The notes under the pieces are model-generated. The model was not told where the DNA came from. It did not search any database and was given only the letters and a program-made list of their open reading frames with translations. The position numbers and the translations under genes were made by a program. This document shows, in pieces, positions 1 through 6,967 of a stretch of DNA of 12,884 nucleotides. The first letter of the stretch is position 1, and each line of letters opens with the position of its first letter. Source of the stretch: an uncultured Elusimicrobia bacterium (lineage in GTDB: Bacteria > Elusimicrobiota > Elusimicrobia > UBA1565 > UBA9628); contig CAIQSZ010000085.1 in assembly GCA_903874575.1 (NCBI GenBank), positions 1 to 12,884 on the forward strand. Reading direction: 5' to 3'.

Positions 1-362
1 GTCGTCTTCTCGAGGCTCTTGAAGTTGCGGACCACGTCGAGCCCTCCCTCGGTGGAAATCTCCCCGAGCCTTTCCGGGACCAAGCAGACCGAAGCGGGCT
101 TGGCGCGCAGGACGGTCGAGACCATTCCCGCGTCGTCGGCCAATTCCACGTGCGTCTCGCCCTTGAGGCGGCAGAGCTTCATCAGGTCGTCGTCCTGTAT
201 GTGGCGGCGGTCGCGCCGCAAGTGGCAGACGATGATGTCGGCGCCCGACTGACGGGCGACCTGGGCCGCGGCGACGGGGTCGGGATCTATGTCCTTGCGC
301 GCCTGCCGCAGAGTGGCGACGTGGTCGATGTTGACTCCGAGCTTGATGCGCTGTTCCTTCAT
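1..362 (-). CDS. pdxJ: Pyridoxine 5'-phosphate synthase, N-terminal part (cut by window edge)
   Basis: PdxJ condenses 1-deoxy-D-xylulose 5-phosphate with 3-amino-1-hydroxyacetone phosphate to give pyridoxine 5'-phosphate, the last ring-closing step of the DXP-dependent vitamin B6 pathway, in the cytoplasm. The first 120 residues are visible. They carry the family N-terminal motif LGVNIDHVATLRQAR (residues 8-22), PDPV (27-30), then HLRRDRRHIQD (47-57) and HVELA (71-75). H47, R49, H54 and E73 line up with the E. coli active-site residues H45, R47, H52 and E72. CLVPER and TEGGLDV follow as expected, so the visible half looks intact. The ATG shares an ATGA with the glmM stop and has a good ribosome site (GGAGG on the minus strand, plus positions 370-374, 7 nt before the start), so it is translationally coupled to glmM. 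The C-terminal half lies beyond the left edge. Confidence 0.96.
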   Translation of the reverse strand, partial: MKEQRIKLGVNIDHVATLRQARKDIDPDPVAAAQVARQSGADIIVCHLRRDRRHIQDDDLMKLCRLKGETHVELADDAGMVSTVLRAKPASVCLVPERLGEISTEGGLDVVRNFKSLEKT

Positions 363-1735
363 GGTTGATCCTCCAAGGTCTGTCCCGTCTCGGCGAAATA
401 GGCGCGGCCGACGGCCGCGGCGAAGCGCGCGTTCTCGGGCCGGCTCGGGCCTTCGACGAGCACGCGCAGGGCGGGCTCGGTGCCCGAGTAGCGCACGTAG
501 ATCCGCCCGCGTCCCGAAAGCGCCTTCGCGACGCCCGCGATCTCGCGCCGGGTCTTCTTGAGCCTCTCAAGCGCGGGCTTGGCGCTCACGCGCAACGCCA
601 GAAGGGTCTGCGGGGTGGGCGCGTAGAGGCGGCGCAGCGCGCTCATCGGTTTGCCCGATTCGCGCCAGGCCGCCAGAGTCTGCAGGGCGGTCAGCACGCC
701 GTCGCCCGTGGGCGCGAAGTCGCGAAACACCACGTGCCCGGAGTTCTCGCCGCCCAGGCTCAGGCCCTCGCGCTCGATGGCCTCCGTCACGTGGCGGTCG
801 CCCACCGGCGTCGTCACCACGCCGATGCCCTTCGAGTCCAAGAACTTGATCAAGCCGAAGTTCGACATCACCGTCAGCGCGACCTTGCCGCCGTGGAGAC
901 CCCCGCGCGCGAGCAGACGCGCCGCGGCCGTCCCGATCACCATGTCGCCGTCGAGGAGTCCGCCGCGCTCGTCGCAGACCAGAGCGCGGTCGGCGTCGCC
1001 GTCGAACGCCACGCCGGCGTCGGCGCGGCGGCGGCGGACCTCCCGGCCCATATTGTCGGCGGCGAGCGCGCCGCAGCCCTTGTTGATGTTGCGGCCGTTC
1101 GGCTTCACGCCGACGGCGATGACGTCCGCGCCGAAGCCGGCCAGCAGGGCCGGCGCGATGTCGGCCGCGGCGCCGTTGGCGCAGTCCACGACCAGGCGCA
1201 CCCCCGTCAGGTCCAGCGTCGCCGGAAAGGCGCTGCGCAGAAAGTCGACGTACAGCGCGCGGTGGGCGCTCCCATCCGTCGGCGCCGCCGAACCACGTGG
1301 CTGGGGCGGAAACCGGTCGGAGCGCAGCGCGCGCTCGCTCTCGGCCTCAAGCCCGGGCCCCATCTTAAAGCCGAGCGCGTCGAAGAACTTGATGCCGTTG
1401 TACTCCGCGGGGTTGTGGCTGGCCGAGACGACGACGCCCGCGAAAGCGCCGACGCGCGGCACGAGGTACGACACGCCGGGCGTCGGAATCACTCCCAGAT
1501 CCAGCGTCTCGACCCCGGCCGCCGCGAAGCCGCGCGCCAGGGACCGGGCCAACGCCGGACCGGAGCCGCGCGTGTCGCGTCCCAACGCTATGCGCGCGCC
1601 TGCGGTCCGCGCCTTCCGGCCGCGCAGAAGCGCGCGCGCCGCGTGGAAGGCGATCTTCTCTATGGTGAGAGGCGTCAGAGGCTCGCGCCCCGGGATGCCG
1701 CGCACGCCGTCGGTGCCGAAAAGTTTTTCGCTCAT
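359..1735 (-). CDS. glmM: Phosphoglucosamine mutase
   Basis: GlmM converts glucosamine-6-phosphate to glucosamine-1-phosphate, the step feeding UDP-GlcNAc for peptidoglycan and lipopolysaccharide. The protein has 458 residues, slightly above the usual ~445. It begins KLFGTDGVRG, the signature of the bacterial GlmM branch of the phosphohexomutases. The phosphoserine loop SASHNP is at 104-109 (predicted phosphorylated serine S106). The Mg-binding loop DGDADR is at 245-250, the sugar-binding GGENSGH at 328-334 and the phosphate-binding RYSGTEP at 415-421. All catalytic elements are present. The start is supported by GGAGG (plus 1740-1744) 4 nt upstream and by the ATGA overlap with folP; the stop overlaps the pdxJ start in the same way. 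The order folP-glmM is conserved in many bacteria. A phosphomannomutase role is unlikely given the N-terminal signature. Confidence 0.97.
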   Translation of the reverse strand: MSEKLFGTDGVRGIPGREPLTPLTIEKIAFHAARALLRGRKARTAGARIALGRDTRGSGPALARSLARGFAAAGVETLDLGVIPTPGVSYLVPRVGAFAGVVVSASHNPAEYNGIKFFDALGFKMGPGLEAESERALRSDRFPPQPRGSAAPTDGSAHRALYVDFLRSAFPATLDLTGVRLVVDCANGAAADIAPALLAGFGADVIAVGVKPNGRNINKGCGALAADNMGREVRRRRADAGVAFDGDADRALVCDERGGLLDGDMVIGTAAARLLARGGLHGGKVALTVMSNFGLIKFLDSKGIGVVTTPVGDRHVTEAIEREGLSLGGENSGHVVFRDFAPTGDGVLTALQTLAAWRESGKPMSALRRLYAPTPQTLLALRVSAKPALERLKKTRREIAGVAKALSGRGRIYVRYSGTEPALRVLVEGPSRPENARFAAAVGRAYFAETGQTLEDQP

Positions 1736-2583
1736 CGCGCCTCCGCGACGGCCGAGAGCGCGTCGAACGCGCTCCGGGTCTCGGCGACGTCGTGCACGCG
1801 CAGGGCGGCAACGCCGGCGAAGCCGGCCCAGGCCGCCAGCGCCAGCGAACCGGGAAGCCGGTCTTCAGGACCGCCGTCGGGACGTATCCCGCCGAAGAAG
1901 GACTTGCGCGACACGCCCAACAGAACGGGCGCGACCTCGGCCAGCTCACCGACGTGTTTGATCAGCGCCAGATTATGTTCCAGCGTCTTGCCGAAGCCGA
2001 CGCCGGGATCCACCCAGACGCGCGCGCGGTCGCCGCCCGCGGCGATGAACGCCTCAAGGCGCTCGATCAGGAATGATTTGACCTCGCCGACGACGTCATC
2101 GTAGCGCGGGTCGGCCTGCATGGATCTCGGATCGAGGCCTTGCATGTGCATGAGCACCACGCGCTCCGCGCGCGCCGCGATCAGGGGCATCCGCCGATCC
2201 GCCCGCAGGGCCGAGACGTCGTTGATGATGCGCGCGCCGGCGTCCAGCGCCTCGGCCGCGATCTCCGACTTGTCGGTGTCCACGGAGATCGGAACCTTCA
2301 CCTTTTTGGCCAGAGCCGTGATCACGGGAATGACGCGCGCGCGCTCGACCTCGAGCGCCACGGGCTCGGAGCCGGGACGGGTCGACCGGCCGCCGATATC
2401 CAGGATGTCGGCGCCCGCTTCGACGAGCATGAGCGCCCGCTCGACGGCCGCCCCCGCGGACGGCGTGCGTCCGCCGGAAAAGAACGAATCGGGCGTCGCG
2501 TTCACGACCCCCATAAGCGCGGGGGCGCGAAAACGAAGGGGCGGCGGCGGGGCCTCAGGCGCGCGCATCCCGCAGGATCGCAT
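1732..2583 (-). CDS. folP: Dihydropteroate synthase
   Basis: FolP joins p-aminobenzoate to 6-hydroxymethyl-7,8-dihydropterin diphosphate to give 7,8-dihydropteroate in folate synthesis; the family is the sulfonamide target. The 283-residue protein shows the TIM-barrel signatures MGVVNATPDSF (24-34, with metal/diphosphate-binding N28), DIGGRSTRPG (62-71), SVDT (100-103), ND (121-122), MHMQG (145-149), DPGVGFGKT (192-200), GVSRKS (223-228) and RVHD (262-265). All substrate-binding elements are in place. The ATG at 2583 is preferred because GAGGAG lies 4 nt upstream inside ftsH; an in-frame ATG five codons later (2568) has no such site. The gene overlaps ftsH by 29 nt and glmM by an ATGA. The first ~20 residues are proline-rich and lie before the barrel. 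Confidence 0.96.
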   Translation of the reverse strand: MRSCGMRAPEAPPPPLRFRAPALMGVVNATPDSFFSGGRTPSAGAAVERALMLVEAGADILDIGGRSTRPGSEPVALEVERARVIPVITALAKKVKVPISVDTDKSEIAAEALDAGARIINDVSALRADRRMPLIAARAERVVLMHMQGLDPRSMQADPRYDDVVGEVKSFLIERLEAFIAAGGDRARVWVDPGVGFGKTLEHNLALIKHVGELAEVAPVLLGVSRKSFFGGIRPDGGPEDRLPGSLALAAWAGFAGVAALRVHDVAETRSAFDALSAVAEAR

Positions 2584-4363
2584 CGATCTCCTCGCCGTTC
2601 AGGACCTCGCGGTCGAGCAACTTCGCCGCGAGCGCGTCCAAAGCCTTCCGGTCGGCGGCCAGCAGTTCGCGCGCCTTGGCCTGCGCCTCGGTGACAAGGC
2701 GCTTGACCTCTTCGTCGACGAGCTGCGCCGTCCGCTCGGAGTACATGTTCTGATCGCTGATGCCGCGGCCCAGGAAGACCTCCTGGTCGGGCTTTCTGAG
2801 GGAAAGAGGGCCGACCTTGTCGCTCATGCCGAACTCCGTCACCATGCGGGTGGCGTAGGCCGTAGCCTTGGATATGTCGTCGGAAGCTCCGGTCCAAACC
2901 TCATTGAAAGCGGCCTCCTCGGCCGCGCGCCCGCCGAAGAGGATGGCAAGCCGGTTGAGGATGTCGACGCGGGAAGTCAGGTATTTGTCGTCGATCGGCA
3001 ACTGCAGGGTGTAGCCCAGGGCCATGCCGCGCGAGATGATGGAAACCTTGTGCACGGGGTCGCTCCCGGGCAGAAGCTTGGCGACCAGAGTGTGCCCGGA
3101 CTCGTGATAGGCGATGATCTTGCGTTCCTTTTCGGACATCAACTTGACTTTCCGCTGAGGCCCCGAGATCACGCGCTCGATCGCCTCTTCCAGATCGGAG
3201 AGTTCGACCCCTTCCTTGTCCTTGCGCGAAGCGAGGAGGGCGGCCTCGTTGATCACGTTGGCCAGGTCCGCCCCCGCGAAGCCCGGAGTGCGCCGCGCGA
3301 CCACCGCAAGATCCACATCGGGGGACATCTTCACGATGCGCGCGTGGACCTTGAGGATGTCCTCGCGGCCCCTGAGGTCGGGAAGCGGCACGCGGATCTG
3401 TCGGTCGAAGCGGCCCGGACGCAGGAGCGCCGGGTCGATGACGTCGGGACGGTTCGTCGCCGCTATCAGGATGATGCCTTGGTTCTGCTCGAAACCGTCC
3501 AACTCGACCAGAAGCTGGTTCAAGGTCTGTTCGCGCTCGTCGTGCCCGCCCCCGACGCCCGCGAAGCGGTGGCGGCCCACGGCGTCCAACTCGTCGATGA
3601 AGATCACGGCCGGGGCGGCCTTCTTGGCTTGCTCGAAGAGATCGCGCACGCGCGAGGCTCCGACGCCGACGAACATCTCGACGAATTCGGAAGCCGACGC
3701 GGAGAAGAACGGCACTCCCGCCTCGCCCGCGACCGCGCGCGCCAGCAAGGTCTTGCCCGTTCCGGGAGAGCCGAAGAGCAGGACGCCGCGAGGCATCTTG
3801 CCGCCCAACTTTTGGAACTTCTCCGGATGCTTCAAGAACTCGACGATCTCTCCGAGCTCCTCCTTCGACTCGTCGCAGCCGGCGACGTCGGCGAAGGTGG
3901 TCTTCTTCTTTTTCTCGTCCACCATCTTGGCTTTCGAACGGCCGAAAGAAAGCGCCTGCTTGCCGCCCACCTGGACCTGGCGGATGACGAAAAACCACCA
4001 GAGGACGAAGAACAACAATATCCCGCCGACGTTGAGCAGGAGTCCCGACATCCAGGAACGGTCCGGTTCGCCCTGGAAGTTTGAGACTTTGTGGCCCTCG
4101 AGTTCGGTGACCAGGTTGGGGTCGTTGAGCGGGAGCGTGCGGAAAGCCTGCAGACCGCCCTTCTCGTCGTGGTAGGCGCCGCGCAGAAGGTCGGGACGCA
4201 CGCGCACCTCCGTGATGGCGCCGTCGCGCAGATGCGTCTTGAACTCGGAATAAGGGATCTCCTTCTCCAAGGGAACGGTGCTCTTCACGCTGTTGAATAG
4301 AAACAACAGCATCAAGAGGCCGAAGCCCCACATCGCCATTTGCTTCAGATTTTTGTTGTCCAT
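2555..4363 (-). CDS. ftsH: ATP-dependent zinc metalloprotease FtsH
   Basis: FtsH is a membrane-anchored hexameric AAA+ protease that extracts and degrades membrane and regulatory proteins. In its 602 residues, a first membrane segment (about 11-27), a periplasmic part (about 28-104) and a second membrane segment (about 105-127) are followed by the AAA+ domain. That domain has Walker A GSPGTGKT (198-205; S199 where GPPGTGKT is usual), pore loop FVG (231-233), Walker B VIFIDELD (253-260) and a second region of homology ending RPGRFDR (315-321). The protease domain has HESGH (420-424) with E421 catalytic, and TGASDD (491-496) supplying the third zinc ligand, probably D496. The C-terminal tail is short compared with the 644-residue E. 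coli protein. The ATG shares its A with the hpt stop (TGATG); GAGGG lies 7 nt upstream. The hpt-ftsH and ftsH-folP-glmM neighbourhoods are both common in bacteria. Confidence 0.98.
   Translation of the reverse strand: MDNKNLKQMAMWGFGLLMLLFLFNSVKSTVPLEKEIPYSEFKTHLRDGAITEVRVRPDLLRGAYHDEKGGLQAFRTLPLNDPNLVTELEGHKVSNFQGEPDRSWMSGLLLNVGGILLFFVLWWFFVIRQVQVGGKQALSFGRSKAKMVDEKKKKTTFADVAGCDESKEELGEIVEFLKHPEKFQKLGGKMPRGVLLFGSPGTGKTLLARAVAGEAGVPFFSASASEFVEMFVGVGASRVRDLFEQAKKAAPAVIFIDELDAVGRHRFAGVGGGHDEREQTLNQLLVELDGFEQNQGIILIAATNRPDVIDPALLRPGRFDRQIRVPLPDLRGREDILKVHARIVKMSPDVDLAVVARRTPGFAGADLANVINEAALLASRKDKEGVELSDLEEAIERVISGPQRKVKLMSEKERKIIAYHESGHTLVAKLLPGSDPVHKVSIISRGMALGYTLQLPIDDKYLTSRVDILNRLAILFGGRAAEEAAFNEVWTGASDDISKATAYATRMVTEFGMSDKVGPLSLRKPDQEVFLGRGISDQNMYSERTAQLVDEEVKRLVTEAQAKARELLAADRKALDALAAKLLDREVLNGEEIDAILRDARA
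2588..2593 (-). promoter_or_regulatory. folP ribosome binding site inside ftsH
   Basis: GAGGAG on the minus strand sits within the ftsH coding sequence, 4 nt before the folP ATG at 2583. It decides between two in-frame ATGs (2583 and 2568) in favour of the upstream one. The resulting 29-nt overlap suggests folP translation is coupled to that of ftsH. Confidence 0.65.
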
Positions 4364-4911
4364 CAGGAGACCCTCAAAATTCCGATATAGGGAAGCTGCC
4401 GGTAGCGCTCCTCGTAATCGAGGCCGAAACCGACGACGAACTCGTTGGGTATCTTGAAACCCGTGTACTTAGGGGAAAACGGAGTCTGCCGACAGTCCGT
4501 CTTGTCGAGAAGCGTGCAGACCTCGATGGAGGCCGGTTTATGCGCCCGGAGAGTTTCGGTAAGAGCCGTGAGCGTCAGTCCGGTATCGACGATGTCTTCG
4601 ACGATGAGGACGTCGCGGCCCTCCGGGCTCTCGCGCAAATCGAGGAGGATGCGAACGGTCCCGGTCGAGGCGGCCCCCGCATAGGAGGACACGGCGACGA
4701 AATCCACATGGACATCGACTCCCGGCCCGATGGCGCGCAGAAGGTCGGCCATGACGATCAGGCTGCCTTTGAGAACCCCGACAACCAGCAACTTGCGGCC
4801 GGCGTAATCGCGGGTGATCTGGGCGCCCAGTTCACGGATGCGGGCAAGAAGGGCCTCTTCGGAAAGAAGGACCTTCACGATGTCGGGATGGACGAGGGTC
4901 GAGTTAGACAT
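4363..4911 (-). CDS. hpt: Hypoxanthine (guanine) phosphoribosyltransferase
   Basis: This purine-salvage enzyme transfers hypoxanthine or guanine onto PRPP to give IMP or GMP. From the ATG at 4911 the protein has 182 residues, typical of the family. The diphosphate-binding loop GVLKGS is at 45-50 and the mobile-loop segment DFVAVSSY at 70-77. The PRPP motif VLIVEDIVDTGLTL is at 101-114 (E105, D106), LLDKTD (134-139) holds the purine-contacting lysine K137, and the C-terminal FVVGFGLDYEERYR (158-171) is characteristic. The frame stays open to a TTG at 4950, but family members begin near the ATG. No Shine-Dalgarno precedes the ATG: the ten nucleotides before it are pyrimidine-rich (ACCCCTCCTC). 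The -10 box ends 10 nt upstream, so the mRNA is probably almost leaderless. hpt is the first gene of the minus-strand operon; tilS, often its neighbour, is not here. Confidence 0.95.
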   Translation of the reverse strand: MSNSTLVHPDIVKVLLSEEALLARIRELGAQITRDYAGRKLLVVGVLKGSLIVMADLLRAIGPGVDVHVDFVAVSSYAGAASTGTVRILLDLRESPEGRDVLIVEDIVDTGLTLTALTETLRAHKPASIEVCTLLDKTDCRQTPFSPKYTGFKIPNEFVVGFGLDYEERYRQLPYIGILRVS

Positions 4912-4921
4912 GAGGAGGGGT

Positions 4922-4950
4922 AGGATAGCTTTTACCTGAAAGTGAATCAA
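4922..4950 (-). promoter_or_regulatory. Probable promoter of the hpt-ftsH-folP-glmM-pdxJ operon
   Basis: On the minus strand, TTGATT (plus 4945-4950) and TATCCT (plus 4922-4927) are separated by exactly 17 nt. Each matches the sigma-70 consensus at 4 of 6 positions. The -10 box ends 10 nt before the hpt ATG, so the expected transcription start is about 4 nt from the start codon. This is a sequence match only. Confidence 0.5.
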
Positions 4951-4979
4951 CTTATCTTATCAAGGAAAGATGACTGGAC

Positions 4980-5008
4980 TGGACGCCGCAGGGTGCGTCT
5001 GCTACAAT
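4980..5008 (+). promoter_or_regulatory. Probable extended -10 promoter of the hybrid-kinase/ddl/sigma operon
   Basis: TGCTACAAT (5000-5008) is an extended -10 element (TGn plus TACAAT, 5 of 6 matches). TGGACG (4980-4985, 4 of 6) sits at the ideal 17-nt spacing as a -35 box. Only 9 nt separate it from the ATG at 5018, which predicts a leader of roughly 3 nt. The same TGCTAnAAT-N9-ATG arrangement occurs at 10732-10752. Confidence 0.55.
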
Positions 5009-5017
5009 TCGAACGCA

Positions 5018-6556
5018 ATGGCGAACTCCGTGGAACATCCCTTTTCGATCCTCGTGGTCGACGACGAAGCGGACAACCGCACGATCCTGAAGTCCCGATT
5101 GGAGAATATCCCGCACTCGAACCTGTCCGTGGACGTGGCCGCGGAAGGCGACGAGGCGCTCAAGAAGCTCCGGGACGGGATTTTCGATCTCGTCTTCCTC
5201 GATTACCGCCTGCCTCCGACCGACGGGCTCGATATCCTCGACAAGATCCGACAACACCATCCGAAGACGGCCGTCGTGATGACGACCGCCGCCGGCTCCG
5301 AGCAGGTCGCCGTTTCCGCCATGAAAAAGGGCGCGATGGACTACCTGACGCACAAGGACCTGCGCGCCGCCGACCTGGGACAACTGTTGCGCCGGGTCAT
5401 CGAGATTCGCAACCTGGTCAACCAGAACATGGAACTGCGCCAGGTCAATCAGATGAAGAACGAGTTCATCGCCAACGTCTCGCACGAACTGCGCACCCCG
5501 CTGACCGTGGTCATCGGCTACGCGAACACGATGCGCGACGGCAGCCTGGGCTCTCTCAGCGAACATCAGCAGAAGGCCCTGACCGCGATCATCGAGCGCG
5601 CCGAGGGCCTGATGCTCACCCTCAACAACATCCTGCGCATCCGCGAGGTCCGCGAGGGCCACAAGCCGATGTTGCTCAAGCCCGTCGACCTCAGGGCGGT
5701 GCTCGCCGCGCAGATCGAGCGCGCGGGCAAGGAATTCCGCCGTAAGAAACTGGCCGTCTCCTCCGATTTGGTCTCCGCGCCCCTATGGGTCCTCGCCGAG
5801 GAGGGCAAGATCGGCGACGTCATCGACAACATCCTCTCCAACGCGGCCAAGTTCTCTCCGCCCGGCGGCGCCTTGCGCATCGAACTCGCCGCCGCGGGAG
5901 ACAAGGCCAAGCTCTCGGTCTCCGACCAAGGCCCCGGCGTCCCGCCGGAGCTGATGCCCCACGTCTTCGAACGGTTCTTCGCCGCGAACCAAGGTCCGAC
6001 CCGCGAATACCCGGGCCTGGGCCTGGGCCTGCCGCTGTCGAAAGAGATCGTCGAGCAGCACGGCGGCCGCATCTGGCTTGAGAGCCAGGGAGCCGGCAGC
6101 GGCGCGACCGCCCACCTGGAGATTCTGCTCTGCGCGCCGGACGCGGCGCCCACCGTCGTCGAGAACTCCGAGGTTCTGCGCAAGAAGACCGTTCTGATCG
6201 TCGAGGACAACCCCGACCTCGTGGAGGTCCTGATGCTGTTCTTGTCCAGCGTCAGCCGCAACCTGTCGATCTCGACCGCGCGCTCCGGCTTCGAAGCGCT
6301 CGAAAAAATAAAGGATGAGACCCCCAACCTGGTGATCCTGGACGTGATGATGCCGGGCATGGACGGCTTCGAGGTCATCGAGCGCCTGCGCCACCTGCCC
6401 GACGCCGAGCGCGTGCCCGTCATGGTGCTGACCGGCTACTCCGACGCCCTCCAACGCGCGCGCGACGCCGGCGCCCAGGAAGTGCTGCTCAAGCCGTTCG
6501 AGAAAAACGTGTTCGTCAAGAAGGTCCTGCAGCTCCTGCAGGACGACCCCACCTGA
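5018..6556 (+). CDS. Soluble hybrid histidine kinase, REC-HisKA-HATPase_c-REC
   Basis: The predicted cytoplasmic protein of 512 residues has no membrane segment and no recognisable sensor domain. The N-terminal receiver (about 9-125) has D15/D16, phospho-acceptor D62 (FLDYRLP), T90 and K113. A short helix leads into HisKA with SHELRTPLT (155-163; phospho-histidine H156). The ATPase domain has the N box with NILSNAAKF (271-279), G1 DQGPGVP (303-309) and G2 GLGLGLPL (333-340). The C-terminal receiver (about 390-508) has E396/D397, phospho-acceptor D442 (LDVMMPG), T472 and K492. All key residues are intact, so it can in principle autophosphorylate and relay; input probably arrives by phosphorylation of the first receiver. 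The ATG at 5018 is chosen over one at 4970, because the latter would place the promoter-like TACAAT inside the gene and add 16 residues unlike a receiver start. No Shine-Dalgarno is seen. The gene is first in the central operon. Confidence 0.93.
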   Translation: MANSVEHPFSILVVDDEADNRTILKSRLENIPHSNLSVDVAAEGDEALKKLRDGIFDLVFLDYRLPPTDGLDILDKIRQHHPKTAVVMTTAAGSEQVAVSAMKKGAMDYLTHKDLRAADLGQLLRRVIEIRNLVNQNMELRQVNQMKNEFIANVSHELRTPLTVVIGYANTMRDGSLGSLSEHQQKALTAIIERAEGLMLTLNNILRIREVREGHKPMLLKPVDLRAVLAAQIERAGKEFRRKKLAVSSDLVSAPLWVLAEEGKIGDVIDNILSNAAKFSPPGGALRIELAAAGDKAKLSVSDQGPGVPPELMPHVFERFFAANQGPTREYPGLGLGLPLSKEIVEQHGGRIWLESQGAGSGATAHLEILLCAPDAAPTVVENSEVLRKKTVLIVEDNPDLVEVLMLFLSSVSRNLSISTARSGFEALEKIKDETPNLVILDVMMPGMDGFEVIERLRHLPDAERVPVMVLTGYSDALQRARDAGAQEVLLKPFEKNVFVKKVLQLLQDDPT

Positions 6557-6589
6557 CCGTTTGATTCGAGAATACCCGAGAGGCGAACC

Positions 6590-6967
6590 ATGGCGCGCAT
6601 ATTGATCGTCGACGACGAGGAGTCGATCCGCGACCTCATCAAGGAAGTCTTGTCCGCCGACGGCCATGAATTTCATCTCGCGGCGAACGGCAAGCAGGCG
6701 TTCGAAATCCTTCGCTCGAAGGAGATCGAACTCGCCATCGTCGACCGCAATATGCCGGGCATAAGCGGCATCGAAGTCGTCCAAGTGATGCGGCACAACG
6801 CGAAAACCGCCAAGATCAAGGTCCTCATGTGCACCGGAGCCAGCGTCACCAAAGAAATCGACGAAGCCTTCACGGCCGGCGCCGACGACTACATCCTCAA
6901 GCCCTTGAACTTCGCCCAACTCGCCGTCAAGGTCGCCAAGGCGCTGGCATCTCCACCCAGGGCATGA
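6590..6967 (+). CDS. CheY-like single-domain response regulator
   Basis: This 125-residue protein is a complete stand-alone receiver domain with no output domain. The acidic pair is D8/D9, the phospho-acceptor D52 (IVDRNMPG, 50-57), the switch threonine T82 (CTGA) and the lysine K104 (ILKPLN). It lies 33 nt after the hybrid kinase and has a ribosome site GAGAGG (6578-6583) 6 nt before the ATG. It is therefore likely the relay partner of that kinase, either as phosphate shuttle or as a protein-binding switch. Its stop overlaps the ddl start (ATGA), tying its expression to the ligase. The partner protein cannot be deduced from the sequence. Confidence 0.93.
   Translation: MARILIVDDEESIRDLIKEVLSADGHEFHLAANGKQAFEILRSKEIELAIVDRNMPGISGIEVVQVMRHNAKTAKIKVLMCTGASVTKEIDEAFTAGADDYILKPLNFAQLAVKVAKALASPPRA

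Noticed and set aside
365..4084. Very long open frames on the plus strand opposite glmM, folP and ftsH
   Set aside because: They mirror the codons of well-supported minus-strand genes, have low-complexity Arg/Ala-rich translations with no family motif, and are expected in GC-rich coding DNA where stop codons are rare.
4912..4950. TTG start for hpt giving 13 extra N-terminal residues
   Set aside because: The extension is unlike the family N-terminus, has no ribosome site, and would place the apparent -10 and -35 boxes inside the gene.
4970..5017. Upstream ATG for the hybrid kinase
   Set aside because: It adds 16 residues that do not belong to the receiver fold and would engulf the TGCTACAAT promoter element.
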